Positions 14,754 through 21,454 of a stretch of 22,834 nucleotides of DNA are shown here, piece after piece. Within the stretch, counting starts at the first letter, position 1, and each line of letters begins with the position of its first letter. The DNA is from Enterococcus_E cecorum_C (GTDB taxonomy: Bacteria; Bacillota; Bacilli; Lactobacillales; Enterococcaceae): assembly GCF_052119425.1 (NCBI RefSeq), contig NZ_JBQKFH010000038.1:1-22834 (forward strand), in the 5' to 3' direction. Both the position numbers and the translations under genes were made by a program. Below the pieces are notes generated by a model. It saw only the letters and a list, made by a program, of their open reading frames with translations. It made no database searches and was not told the DNA's origin.

Positions 14754-15553
14754 CGAAACCAAATAAAAAACGAAATCCATATCAAAAAAGAACGGAAAAA
14801 GTAAAACGCCAACCAAGTGAAAATCAAGGACTCGCCAGCGATGAATTTGTTTTTGGAATGCATGCTACTCTTGAGGCTATCCAGCAAGGTCGCGGCAACA
14901 AGCTATTTATCCAAGACAGTCTCAAAGGCGAAAAGGTCCAACAATTAAAAGACTTAGCCGCAGCCCAACACCTACCGATCAAATGGGTACCTAAAGCCAA
15001 ACTCGATAGTCTAAGCAATCAAGCGGTCCATCAAGGGGTCGTATTAACCATTACGCCTTATGAATATCTTTCTTTAGCGCAATTACTGGACCAAACAAAG
15101 GAAAATCCATTTTTCTTAATTTTAGACAGCTTAGAAGATCCGCATAACTTTGGCTCTATTCTTAGAACGGCTGATGCGACTGGCGTGGATGGCGTGATTA
15201 TTCCGAAACACCGCGCCGTTGGTATCACACCGATTGTGGTCAAGACTTCAACTGGGGCCGTCGAACATGTGCCAATCGCCCGCGTGACTAATCTTCAACA
15301 GACCATTAGCCAATTAAAAGAGCAAGGATTTTGGATTTTTGGGACCGATATGCAAGGCGTGAATTATCGGGATTGGAATGCTTCTGGTTCGGTGGCGCTA
15401 ATCATTGGCAATGAAGGCAAAGGGATGGCCCCCGGATTGAAAAAAGAAGTCGATCAAATGTTGACGATACCGATGACGGGTCATGTGCAAAGTCTCAATG
15501 CCAGTGTCGCTGCGAGTCTCTTAATGTATGAAGCCTTCTTTAAGCGAGGATAA
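14750..15553 (+). CDS. rlmB: 23S rRNA (guanosine-2'-O-)-methyltransferase RlmB
   Basis: A SpoU/TrmH-type methyltransferase that acts on the ribose of G2251 (E. coli numbering) in 23S rRNA. After a basic tail (KPNKKRNPYQKRTEKVKRQ) comes an RNA substrate-binding domain (FGMHATLEAIQQGRGNKLFI). The SPOUT catalytic domain follows, with motif 1 NFGSILRTADATG, motif 2 LIIGNEGKGM and motif 3 SLNASVAASLLMYE. Its 267 aa are normal. The ATG overlaps the mrnC stop as ATGA, with AGGAGG upstream. In Firmicutes this family is also listed as YacO. Confidence 0.95.
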   Translation: MTKPNKKRNPYQKRTEKVKRQPSENQGLASDEFVFGMHATLEAIQQGRGNKLFIQDSLKGEKVQQLKDLAAAQHLPIKWVPKAKLDSLSNQAVHQGVVLTITPYEYLSLAQLLDQTKENPFFLILDSLEDPHNFGSILRTADATGVDGVIIPKHRAVGITPIVVKTSTGAVEHVPIARVTNLQQTISQLKEQGFWIFGTDMQGVNYRDWNASGSVALIIGNEGKGMAPGLKKEVDQMLTIPMTGHVQSLNASVAASLLMYEAFFKRG

Positions 15554-15556
15554 ATG

Positions 15557-16093
15557 ATGAAAAAACAATTATTGATTGTCGATGGGTATAATATGATTGG
15601 TGCTTGGCCAGAACTAGCCGTCTTAAAGAAACAAGACCGTTTAGAAGAAGCCCGCGAAGACTTGTTGAACCGCTTGTCTAACTATGCCAAATATGAAGGA
15701 ATTCAAATCATGGTGGTCTTTGATGCGCAACTCGTTCCAGGCATTACCCAAAGCTATGAAAAATACCAACTTGAAGTGATTTTCACCCAAGAAGGCGAGA
15801 CCGCAGATAGCTACATCGAACGCACAGCCGGTCAATTAAATAACTTATTAACGCAAGTAACCGTAGCCACGAGTGACTTAGCGGAACAGTGGGTCATTTT
15901 CTCACAAGGCGCGCTGAGAACTTCGGCCCATGAATTATACAAATCAGTGCAAAAGGTCGAAAAACAAATCCATCAGCACCAACAAGAAATTCATTACCAA
16001 GATTACCGCCGCAACTCACCTTGGAATGAAGATCAACTTGCCAAACTTGCGCAAAAACTAGCAGAATTAAGCAAACATGCGAAGGAAAAATGA
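15557..16093 (+). CDS. yacP: NYN-domain ribonuclease YacP (Rae1-like)
   Basis: The product is a NYN/PIN-like nuclease of the YacP family; the Bacillus homologue Rae1 cleaves mRNA inside the ribosomal A site. Visible features are the first catalytic Asp in LLIVDGYNMIG, VVFDAQLVPG, the acidic EGETADSYIE segment and ATSDLAEQ, in the order expected for the metal site. A basic, glutamine-rich C-terminal helix follows. Two adjacent ATG codons exist. The second (15557) has GAGGA at the better 6-nt distance, giving 178 aa. It follows rlmB with no gap and is the last gene before the strong terminator at 16112-16155. Confidence 0.92.
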   Translation: MKKQLLIVDGYNMIGAWPELAVLKKQDRLEEAREDLLNRLSNYAKYEGIQIMVVFDAQLVPGITQSYEKYQLEVIFTQEGETADSYIERTAGQLNNLLTQVTVATSDLAEQWVIFSQGALRTSAHELYKSVQKVEKQIHQHQQEIHYQDYRRNSPWNEDQLAKLAQKLAELSKHAKEK

Positions 16094-16111
16094 GTATAAA
16101 AAGATATTACG

Positions 16112-16155
16112 ATACGAATTTACCGCCGTTTTTGGTGGTAGATTCGTATTTTTTT
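16112..16155 (+). terminator. Terminator of the cysES-mrnC-rlmB-yacP operon
   Basis: A 16-bp stem pairs ATACGAAT (16112-16119) and TACCGCC (16121-16127) with GGTGGTA (16134-16140) and ATTCGTAT (16142-16149), with two G-U pairs and a 6-nt loop. A run of seven T follows. Confidence 0.93.
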
Positions 16156-16244
16156 GATTTACTGGCAAAAATTGAACACTTAAATGAGAAAAACGCTTTC
16201 GAAAATGTGTTAGGATAGACGGGGGGGATAGGAAAGGTGTGAGG

Positions 16245-16814
16245 ATGCTGAAACCACTAAAAAAAATCGAAGCGATGAGTGATACCGAGCTTGCCAATCA
16301 GTTTGCTCGTTTTCGTCCTTTATTAAATCGTTATCGGCGCAAGTATTATTTTGTGGATTATGATAAGGAGGATATCGAACAAGAGGCTTGGATTGCCTTT
16401 GTTGAATCATATCGAACCTATAACCACCAACTAAATATTACTTTTGCGAGCTACTATAATAAGGTTTTGCGCAATCACCTCAATAGTGTCATCCGTTATC
16501 AAAACGCCTATAAAAGAACTAGTAATATTGATAAAGTCAGTTGGGATCTCATAGAAGAAGAGGCGAGTGATTATAACGTTCGGTTTGTGAATCAGCAGAC
16601 ACCAGTAGATGAAGTAATCAGTAAAGAGTTATTAAAGACTTTGTTGCTCAGTTTATCACAATTAGAGTTGACAGTTTTCAAAGAGCTACAGACAGGCAAG
16701 AGTATCCAAGAAATTGCGCAAATGATGCAGCAGCCAGAGAAAAAGGTGAAAAATGCGTATGACCGAATGATGAAAAAGAAGAATCTATTATTAGAATCAA
16801 TGAAGGAAAGTTAG
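16245..16814 (+). CDS. sigH: SigH/ComX-like sigma-70 family factor
   Basis: The 189-aa protein has sigma region 2 (KEDIEQEAWIAFVESYRTY, then ITFASYYNKVLRNHLNSVIR) and a C-terminal region 4 helix-turn-helix (LSQLELTVFKELQTGKSIQE onward). Size and position directly after yacP match Bacillus sigH; in streptococci and lactobacilli the related ComX/SigX factor turns on late competence genes. The GTG at 16239 is only 1 nt from the GGAAAGG ribosome site, whereas ATG 16245 is 7 nt away and is preferred. A possible extended -10 box (TGTTAGGAT, 16208-16216) lies just upstream. Base composition (AT-rich, Lys/Gln-rich product) is similar to the region around it. Confidence 0.8.
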   Translation: MLKPLKKIEAMSDTELANQFARFRPLLNRYRRKYYFVDYDKEDIEQEAWIAFVESYRTYNHQLNITFASYYNKVLRNHLNSVIRYQNAYKRTSNIDKVSWDLIEEEASDYNVRFVNQQTPVDEVISKELLKTLLLSLSQLELTVFKELQTGKSIQEIAQMMQQPEKKVKNAYDRMMKKKNLLLESMKES

Positions 16815-16819
16815 CTGAA

Positions 16820-16987
16820 TTGCTTTCTGAGATTGAAGTCTTTTTGCATTATGCGCATAAATTGGCTAATAGTAAACGCTATTTAAAGCAAAATCATGAA
16901 TGGTTCTAGCAAGTCAATGAGCGTTTTTTGGTGATTCAAGAGGCCATGCATAGTCTAAATATCGCACAGAAAAACTACCGCAAATAA
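16820..16987 (+). pseudogene. Small reading frame after sigH, interrupted by an amber codon
   Basis: From TTG 16820 the frame reads LLSEIEVFLHYAHKLANSKR and onward to NHEWF, then TAG at 16907-16909. It continues in the same frame with QVNERFLVIQEAMHSLNIAQ to TAA 16985-16987. Both halves are helix-forming and of similar composition, suggesting one small coiled protein of about 55 aa broken by a single C-to-T type change (CAG to TAG). The upstream part overlaps the end of sigH and has no ATG start. I do not recognise the protein. Confidence 0.45.
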
Positions 16988-17023
16988 AAATCCCATGAAG
17001 CTGTTCGAGACAGTCTCATGGGA
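16986..17023 (-). terminator. Terminator of pgmB
   Basis: TCCCATGA (16991-16998) pairs perfectly with TCATGGGA (17016-17023), with a further CTGT/ACAG pairing inside. On the minus strand the stem is followed by a run of five T (16986-16990 read in reverse). It ends 9 nt from the pgmB stop. Confidence 0.85.
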
Positions 17024-17031
17024 ATGCGTGT

Positions 17032-17682
17032 TTATAATTCGCTTAATTCTTTTGCTGTAATTTCAGTAAAGTGAGTGATGATTTTATCTGCACCATCTAA
17101 GGCTTCACCGGTAGAGACACCGACTGCATACATGCCAGCCCCTTTGATACCTTGGATTCCAGCTTGTGCATCTTCGAAACCGATTGCATCTCCTGGAGCC
17201 ACATGGATTAATTCACACGCTTTGACAAAGATTTCAGGATCTGGTTTGCCTTTTGTCAAGGTTGCAGGATCGACAATGGCATCAAATTCATCAATGACAC
17301 CTAATTTTTCTAGGATAAATGGGGCATTTTTAGAAGCTGAAGCAATCGCACAAGGAATACCTAGCGCTTGAGCTTGGTCTAAAAAGTCTTTCACACCAGG
17401 TAATAAATCTTCAGGTGTTAATTTTTGTAGTAAAGTCACATAATGTTGATTTTTCTTTGCGGCTAATGCTTCTTTTTGTTCAGCAGTAAAATCATTTTCG
17501 CGACCACCATGGATTAAGATTCGTTCAAGTGAATCCATGCGACTGATTCCTTTCAGTTGCTCATTAAATTGTAAATCAATCTCGATGCCTAATTCATGGC
17601 CTAATTCTTTCCAAGCGATATAGTGGAATTTTGCAGTATCGGTAATCACACCATCTAAATCAAATACAAAACCTTTTTTCAT
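17032..17682 (-). CDS. pgmB: Beta-phosphoglucomutase
   Basis: The enzyme interconverts beta-glucose 1-phosphate and glucose 6-phosphate, needed after maltose or trehalose phosphorylase. The HAD fold is explicit: FDLDGVITDT with nucleophile D8 and acid/base D10, the cap segment GISRMDSLERIL, AIASASKN carrying the motif II serine, GKPDPEIF with the motif III lysine, and GFEDAQAGIQG as motif IV. At 216 aa it is normal. AGAGGA precedes the ATG. It is transcribed alone, away from any maltose or trehalose gene, from a consensus-like promoter with a LacI-type palindrome in the spacer. Confidence 0.95.
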   Translation of the reverse strand: MKKGFVFDLDGVITDTAKFHYIAWKELGHELGIEIDLQFNEQLKGISRMDSLERILIHGGRENDFTAEQKEALAAKKNQHYVTLLQKLTPEDLLPGVKDFLDQAQALGIPCAIASASKNAPFILEKLGVIDEFDAIVDPATLTKGKPDPEIFVKACELIHVAPGDAIGFEDAQAGIQGIKGAGMYAVGVSTGEALDGADKIITHFTEITAKELSEL

Positions 17683-17713
17683 GGTTCATCCTCTTTTCGT
17701 ATTATTTGTCTTT

Positions 17714-17742
17714 ATTATAGCAACCGGTTGCGTTAAAGTCAA
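17714..17742 (-). promoter_or_regulatory. pgmB promoter, near consensus
   Basis: On the minus strand TTGACT (17737-17742), a 17-nt spacer and TATAAT (17714-17719) lie about 32 nt upstream of the pgmB ATG. Eleven of twelve box positions match the sigma-A consensus, so the promoter would be strong unless repressed. Confidence 0.9.
17720..17731. promoter_or_regulatory. LacI/GalR-type operator within the pgmB promoter
   Basis: GCAACCGGTTGC is a perfect 12-bp palindrome with a central CG, the pattern of LacI/GalR-family operators (MalR-like or CcpA-like). It fills the spacer between the -35 and -10 boxes of pgmB, an arrangement that should block RNA polymerase directly. The cognate regulator is not in this window. 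Confidence 0.75.
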
Positions 17743-17783
17743 AAGGAAAATGAAAGAACGTAAAATATCTTGTACGAGCCATC

Positions 17784-17812
17784 TTGTAGTGCTAGACTAT
17801 GGTCAAAATAAT
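17784..17812 (+). promoter_or_regulatory. Candidate promoter of the small zinc-ribbon gene
   Basis: TTGTAG (17784-17789), a 17-nt spacer and AATAAT (17807-17812) lie just upstream of the gene starting at 17834. Confidence 0.5.
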
Positions 17813-17833
17813 ACCTAACGAGGAGTGGGTAGT

Positions 17834-18043
17834 ATGTATCAAGAACAAACGAAGACTTTTCATTGTGATATTTGTAAAAAGCAAATCCAAGCTTATGAGG
17901 TGTGTTGGACCAAATGGCAATTTCCACCTAAGATAATCGAAGCCCAAGACATGCCCCTCAAAGCATTAGCCTATCAAAAGGCAAAAATAATTTGTGAGGA
18001 TTGTCAGTCAAAAGTTTTTGTGAAAGAGTATCAGTCATTATAG
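17834..18043 (+). CDS. Small protein with two CxxC pairs, likely zinc ribbon
   Basis: The 69-aa protein has CDICKKQIQ near residue 13 and CEDCQSK near residue 55, a paired CxxC arrangement that typically binds one zinc ion. Between them lies an aromatic stretch (YEVCWTKWQFPPK). I cannot assign a function. The start is ATG 17834, with GAGGAG (17820-17825) 8 nt upstream; the GTG at 17825 overlaps the ribosome site and is unlikely. It has its own candidate promoter and stands alone between pgmB and the thiT riboswitch. Confidence 0.7.
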   Translation: MYQEQTKTFHCDICKKQIQAYEVCWTKWQFPPKIIEAQDMPLKALAYQKAKIICEDCQSKVFVKEYQSL

Positions 18044-18096
18044 TTACTGAGTGGCCTTTTATTTTTCAAATTTCACAAAAAATATAAGTGCTTTAC

Positions 18097-18124
18097 TTGT
18101 GCTTTAGATTTTTTGTGTTATGAT
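18097..18124 (+). promoter_or_regulatory. Candidate promoter of the thiT leader
   Basis: TTGTGC (18097-18102), a 16-nt spacer and TATGAT (18119-18124) lie about 30 nt upstream of the riboswitch. The -10 box matches the consensus at five of six positions. Confidence 0.55.
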
Positions 18125-18155
18125 AGAGATGTAACAAAAATTAAATAGAATCCAC

Positions 18156-18241
18156 TCACAAAGGGGAGCCAATTTGGCTGAGATTGAGGAAACTCTAAAC
18201 CCTTCGTACCTGTATCGGTTATGCGAGCGTAGGAATTGTGA
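18156..18241 (+). ncRNA. TPP riboswitch (THI element) of thiT
   Basis: The conserved THI-box segments appear in order: GGGGAGCC and GGCTGAGA (pyrimidine-sensing arm), ACCCTTCGTACCTG, and the pyrophosphate arm ending in GCGAGCGTAGGAA. P1 closes between TCACAA (18156-18161) and TTGTGA (18236-18241). A terminator follows at 18259-18305. The segment CCTTTGTGA (18266-18274), which includes the terminator's left arm, can alternatively pair with the 5' P1 strand TCACAAAGG. TPP binding should hold P1 and release the terminator, turning thiT off. Confidence 0.96.
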
Positions 18242-18258
18242 AGCATGAGAAGAGCGAC

Positions 18259-18305
18259 AACTTCTCCTTTGTGAATTGTGATGATTCTAAAGGAGGAGTT
18301 TTTTT
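18259..18305 (+). terminator. TPP-controlled terminator that also contains the thiT ribosome site
   Basis: AACTTCTCCTTT (18259-18270) pairs with AAAGGAGGAGTT (18289-18300) over 12 bp with one G-U, followed by seven T (18299-18305). The right arm contains AAAGGAGG, the ribosome site for the ATG at 18308. Confidence 0.92.
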
Positions 18306-18307
18306 GT

Positions 18308-18892
18308 ATGAATAAAAGGACAGAAATATTGTTAGAAGGTGTGATTATGGCAGCTTTGGCGATGGCGTTACACTTTGTACCATTGAACATTGGGCCAAGT
18401 TTCACCTTAAGTTTGGGCCAAATTCCGATGACCTTATTTGCGTTACGTCGAGGATTAAAGCCGGCTTTGTATGCTAGCTTTATCTGGGCGATGCTTTACT
18501 TTGTTACAGGTGCAGCGGCCTCAGGTATTTTGACACCAATTCAAGGTTTCATTGAGTACCCTGTTGCCTTTACTTGTGTCGGTTTTGCAGGTATTTGTCA
18601 TGATTCAATGATGGATGCTTTGGACAATCATAAGGACAATAAAGCACGCTTAGTTATCATCGAAGCCTCATTAGTTGGGGTATTTGCTCGTTTCTTCTGG
18701 CATTTTATTGCTGGTGGGATTTTCTGGGGAGCCTATGCACCAAAAGGAATGAACCCATGGATTTATTCTATTGTAATGAATGGCATTAGCGCCTTAGCTT
18801 CTGGTGCAGCGGCGATTGCTGTATTATTATTGCTTTATGCTGTAGCACCAAGTATCTACCGAATGTCTTTACACCGTACTTCTAAAGTTTAA
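18308..18892 (+). CDS. thiT: Thiamine ECF transporter S component ThiT
   Basis: ThiT is the substrate-binding membrane subunit of the energy-coupling factor transporter for thiamine; it works with a shared EcfAA'T module encoded elsewhere. The 194-aa protein is six hydrophobic segments, with the AxxxA-type helix near the N-terminus (MAALAMALHF) that docks to EcfT and the HFIAGGIFWGAYAPKG segment whose His and Trp line the thiamine site. Start ATG 18308 has AAAGGAGG upstream inside the terminator stem; a longer frame from 18278 would begin within the riboswitch hairpin loop. The TPP riboswitch confirms the substrate assignment. Confidence 0.95.
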   Translation: MNKRTEILLEGVIMAALAMALHFVPLNIGPSFTLSLGQIPMTLFALRRGLKPALYASFIWAMLYFVTGAAASGILTPIQGFIEYPVAFTCVGFAGICHDSMMDALDNHKDNKARLVIIEASLVGVFARFFWHFIAGGIFWGAYAPKGMNPWIYSIVMNGISALASGAAAIAVLLLLYAVAPSIYRMSLHRTSKV

Positions 18893-18913
18893 TGATAAGC
18901 GATTCTTCTAGTC

Positions 18914-18956
18914 AAAAAAAGCCGTTCATCCAATGGTTGGGTGAGCGGCTTTTTGG
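18914..18956. terminator. Bidirectional terminator between thiT and birA
   Basis: An A-run (18914-18920), a stem pairing AAGCCG with CGGCTT plus inner TCA and CC pairs, and a T-run (18950-18954) form a terminator that reads on both strands, serving the convergent thiT and birA genes. Confidence 0.88.
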
Positions 18957-18960
18957 CCAG

Positions 18961-19917
18961 TTAATTTTCGATTTGGCTGAGGCTAATTTCCCCAGAGGAT
19001 AGCACCATTTCCTGTCCGTTACAATTGACGACTAATTCGCCCTGGTCGGTAATGGCACAGGCTTTTCCACTATAATTTTGCCCATTTTGACTAAAGTGGA
19101 CGATTTTACCTAGGACATAAGACTTCTCGCGGTAGATTTTGAGATAATCTTGACTAGGTAGGGCAGCGATTAAATCAAAGAAATTTTGCCAGATTAACTG
19201 AATCAATTCATTACGGGTAATATCTGGATTTTTTTCATATAAGGCACGAATCTTCGGCTGTAACTCTACTGGAATCTGACTCGGATCAATGCAAAAGTTG
19301 AGCCCAATACCGATAATGACATGGTTGATGCGTTGGGTTTCAAAATCACTCATCGCTTCAGTTAGGATGCCACAGACTTTTTTGCCTTCAATATAGATGT
19401 CATTGACCCACTTGATTTGCGTATTCAGACCGGTTAATTGCTCGATTGCCTGACTGACCGCCACCGCAGAGAGTACGGTATATTGTGGCAATTCTTGAAA
19501 GTGTTGGTTAGGTGAAAGCAAGAGACTCATATAGATTTGGCCTTTAGGTGAAAAGAATGATCGTCCAAAGCGGCCATGTCCTTGTGTTTGCTCCTCCGCG
19601 ACAAAAAGGGCGAAATCAGTTTGCTTACTTATCGCGGCTTGTTTGGCTTGATGCATGGTCGAATCCACACTTTCGCTATAGTAGATTGCGCTATCTGGTA
19701 GATAAGGATTGCTCAGTTCGGCTGTTTCAATGACATCGCTAGCTAATAACCGATAGCCTGTTTTTTGATGTTCGATATGATAGCCCTGCTTTTCCAATTC
19801 ACGGATAGCCTTCCAAATCGCAGTTCTAGACACGCCAATCTTTTGCGCCAAGTTTTCACCAGAGATAATTTCTTCATGTGCTTTTAAGTAAGATAAAACT
19901 TTTTCTTTTGTATTCAT
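18961..19917 (-). CDS. birA: Bifunctional biotin-protein ligase and biotin operon repressor
   Basis: BirA makes biotinyl-5'-AMP, transfers biotin to carrier proteins and, as a biotinyl-AMP-bound dimer, represses biotin genes. The 318-aa product includes the N-terminal winged helix (residues 5-58, with ENLAQKIGVSRTAIWKAIRE), so it is the regulatory class. The ligase domain has EEQTQGHGRFGRSFFSP with the adenylate loop at 113-119 (GHGR where many homologues have GRGR), KWVND at 169-173 and IEGKKVCGILTE. A C-terminal SH3-like domain ends the protein. It is a single-gene unit with an extended -10 promoter upstream. Confidence 0.96.
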   Translation of the reverse strand: MNTKEKVLSYLKAHEEIISGENLAQKIGVSRTAIWKAIRELEKQGYHIEHQKTGYRLLASDVIETAELSNPYLPDSAIYYSESVDSTMHQAKQAAISKQTDFALFVAEEQTQGHGRFGRSFFSPKGQIYMSLLLSPNQHFQELPQYTVLSAVAVSQAIEQLTGLNTQIKWVNDIYIEGKKVCGILTEAMSDFETQRINHVIIGIGLNFCIDPSQIPVELQPKIRALYEKNPDITRNELIQLIWQNFFDLIAALPSQDYLKIYREKSYVLGKIVHFSQNGQNYSGKACAITDQGELVVNCNGQEMVLSSGEISLSQIEN

Positions 19918-19946
19918 ACATATAACCTCGGATGTTAGATAAGTTC

Positions 19947-19955
19947 ATTGTAACA
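19947..19955 (-). promoter_or_regulatory. Candidate extended -10 promoter of birA
   Basis: On the minus strand TGTTACAAT, a -10 box with extended TGn, lies about 30 nt upstream of the birA ATG. No convincing -35 box or BirA operator palindrome was found next to it. Confidence 0.45.
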
Positions 19956-20306
19956 TAAAAGCAGTGGATTGTGGGTGTGGTTGTTTTATCTAAGTAAAGG
20001 TTAAAATAATGTTATTTATCAATTGTGTCATAAAAATCATTTATTTAATAATCTTGATGTCGGAAAATACAGCTTTAAATCTTGTTGAATTATTGTTGTT
20101 AATCAAGAAAATGAATATTTTGTATAAAAAACATGTATAAACTCTTTAGAAAATATAGTAAGAATATTATAAATAAAAAATCGCTATGATATATAGGTTT
20201 ATTGTGATGTTATTTTATATTTTAAGTGATATGTTTAAGATGAATATTGGAAAAGATATTTAGATAATTGACCCAAATTAGAAAAAGTGAATAAAGGATT
20301 TGAGAT

Positions 20307-20372
20307 ATGTCGTATGAATTATCATGTGTTATTAAAAAAAATTATATTTCCCTGATTTATATATTTTTTTAA
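20307..20372 (+). CDS. Possible 21-aa peptide with a hydrophobic C-terminus
   Basis: ATG 20307 has AAAGGA 8 nt upstream and opens a 21-codon frame, MSYELSCVIKK followed by NYISLIYIFF, ending at TAA 20370-20372. The basic middle and hydrophobic end resemble small membrane peptides, but a frame this short in AT-rich DNA can arise by chance. It lies upstream of, and could share a transcript with, the Mga-like regulator. Confidence 0.25.
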   Translation: MSYELSCVIKKNYISLIYIFF

Positions 20373-20407
20373 ATGTTAGTTTTTATATATAGATGGGGGA
20401 AACATAT

Positions 20408-20440
20408 ATGAAAGGAAGGCTGGGTGTAGAATCTAGCTAA
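20408..20440 (+). CDS. Possible 10-codon leader peptide before the Mga-like gene
   Basis: ATG 20408, preceded by GGGGGA about 7 nt upstream, encodes MKGRLGVESS and stops 9 nt before the ATG of the Mga-like gene, overlapping its ribosome site region. Translational coupling is conceivable. The evidence is position and ribosome site only. Confidence 0.2.
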   Translation: MKGRLGVESS

Positions 20441-20449
20441 AAGGAAAAT

Positions 20450-21367
20450 ATGTTTCAAATTTTTTTGAATAAACAAAGGCTAAAATTATACGAAAGTTTA
20501 CAAAAATTACCCCAAAAACAATATTTAAGTTATAAAGAAATAAGTAAGGAAACTGGGATAAGAAAAAAAGTAATCCAACAATTTTTTTTATTATGTGACG
20601 CCACACTTATTGAATACACTATGGAAATAGATAACCAGGGAATTAGTTATAAAGGAAATGATGATTTGTATCCATGGTGTGTATTTCAAGTTTTATTATA
20701 CGATAATTTGGCGTTTCAACTACTCTTTCAATTATTGAGCGGCGATTCTTTTAGCTATGATGAATTAATTCACCAGTATTTTTACAGCAAATCTACATTA
20801 AAAAGAAAATTAAAGCAGGTTGAAACATGGTTGCATCCATTTCATATTTCTTTAAAGCATCAAGGTTCTGTGAAAGTAGAAGGTGATAGGTACCAGTTAG
20901 AATGGCTTAGAGCATGGATATCTCTAATTTCCAAACCTGAAAGCAATCCTATTTTACTTGGTGAGACACGGATATATGAACAAAGTGAGGCTTATCATTT
21001 GAATTTTCAATTATCACCAAGAGGAAAAGTCTTTTTACTGAAACAAATCATTGGCTTAGAGCAGTTAGTACTTGACGTCCAAAATAAAAAGCAATTGGAA
21101 AAGAGACTAAGCCATTTAGAAGACACCTATCCGCTGAGAATTATTCAAAAAGAGCGATGTTGTCAGTTGTTATGTCGCATTTACTTATATCAAAAATATG
21201 TATCAATATATAATTTGAATTCTGATCAGCCTGTTTCCGAAAATTGTAGTATGGGTTGGGATTATTTGTCTAAAGAATTTTCAGAATTGCATTTTTTAGA
21301 AAAAAATAATAAAGGATTGGCAAGGTATTTTCAATGTTTACTAATGAATTGTATTGTTATGGAATGA
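20450..21367 (+). CDS. Mga-like helix-turn-helix regulator, C-terminally short
   Basis: The N-terminal half shows two winged helices typical of the Mga/AtxA family: a first at about residues 5-65 (LSYKEISKETGIRKKVIQQF) and a second at about 95-155 (FSYDELIHQYFYSKSTLKRK, leading to HISLKHQGSVKVEGDRYQLE). Full-length Mga proteins have about 480-530 aa with PTS-regulation domains and an EIIB-like end. This one stops at 305 aa, within what should be the first regulatory domain, so it lacks the usual phosphorylation-controlled part. No continuation in another frame was found before 21455. AAAAGGA lies 5 nt before the ATG. Its targets are unknown; the AT-rich stretch upstream and the next gene are natural candidates. 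Confidence 0.65.
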   Translation: MFQIFLNKQRLKLYESLQKLPQKQYLSYKEISKETGIRKKVIQQFFLLCDATLIEYTMEIDNQGISYKGNDDLYPWCVFQVLLYDNLAFQLLFQLLSGDSFSYDELIHQYFYSKSTLKRKLKQVETWLHPFHISLKHQGSVKVEGDRYQLEWLRAWISLISKPESNPILLGETRIYEQSEAYHLNFQLSPRGKVFLLKQIIGLEQLVLDVQNKKQLEKRLSHLEDTYPLRIIQKERCCQLLCRIYLYQKYVSIYNLNSDQPVSENCSMGWDYLSKEFSELHFLEKNNKGLARYFQCLLMNCIVME

Positions 21368-21389
21368 AAAGTTGTTTGTTTCACAAGTA

Positions 21390-21418
21390 TTGAATACTCC
21401 GGTTATTTTCGTTATAAT
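21390..21418 (+). promoter_or_regulatory. Promoter of the gene at 21455
   Basis: TTGAAT (21390-21395), a 17-nt spacer and TATAAT (21413-21418) form a near-consensus sigma-A promoter about 36 nt upstream of the ATG. The gene is therefore not solely dependent on read-through from the Mga-like gene. Confidence 0.85.
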
Positions 21419-21454
21419 GATTGGCAGTTTAGCAAATGAATATTAGGGGTAAAA

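Larger units (their letters stand above)
19956..20449. other. AT-rich intergenic region between birA and the Mga-like gene
   Basis: About 490 nt of very AT-rich DNA with many A and T tracts. It holds the birA promoter side, two very short reading frames with ribosome sites (20307-20372 and 20408-20440) and several weak promoter-like boxes (for example TTGACC at 20268-20273), none with a convincing -10 partner. Such curved, A-tract DNA is the kind Mga-family regulators are known to bind. Confidence 0.6.

Noticed and set aside
18278..18307. Longer thiT start within the leader
   Set aside because: It begins in the loop of the riboswitch terminator without a ribosome site; ATG 18308 follows AAAGGAGG.
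21367..21454. Mga-like gene continuing into the next gene by frameshift
   Set aside because: The gap holds a near-consensus promoter and the downstream protein does not resemble the missing Mga regulatory domains.
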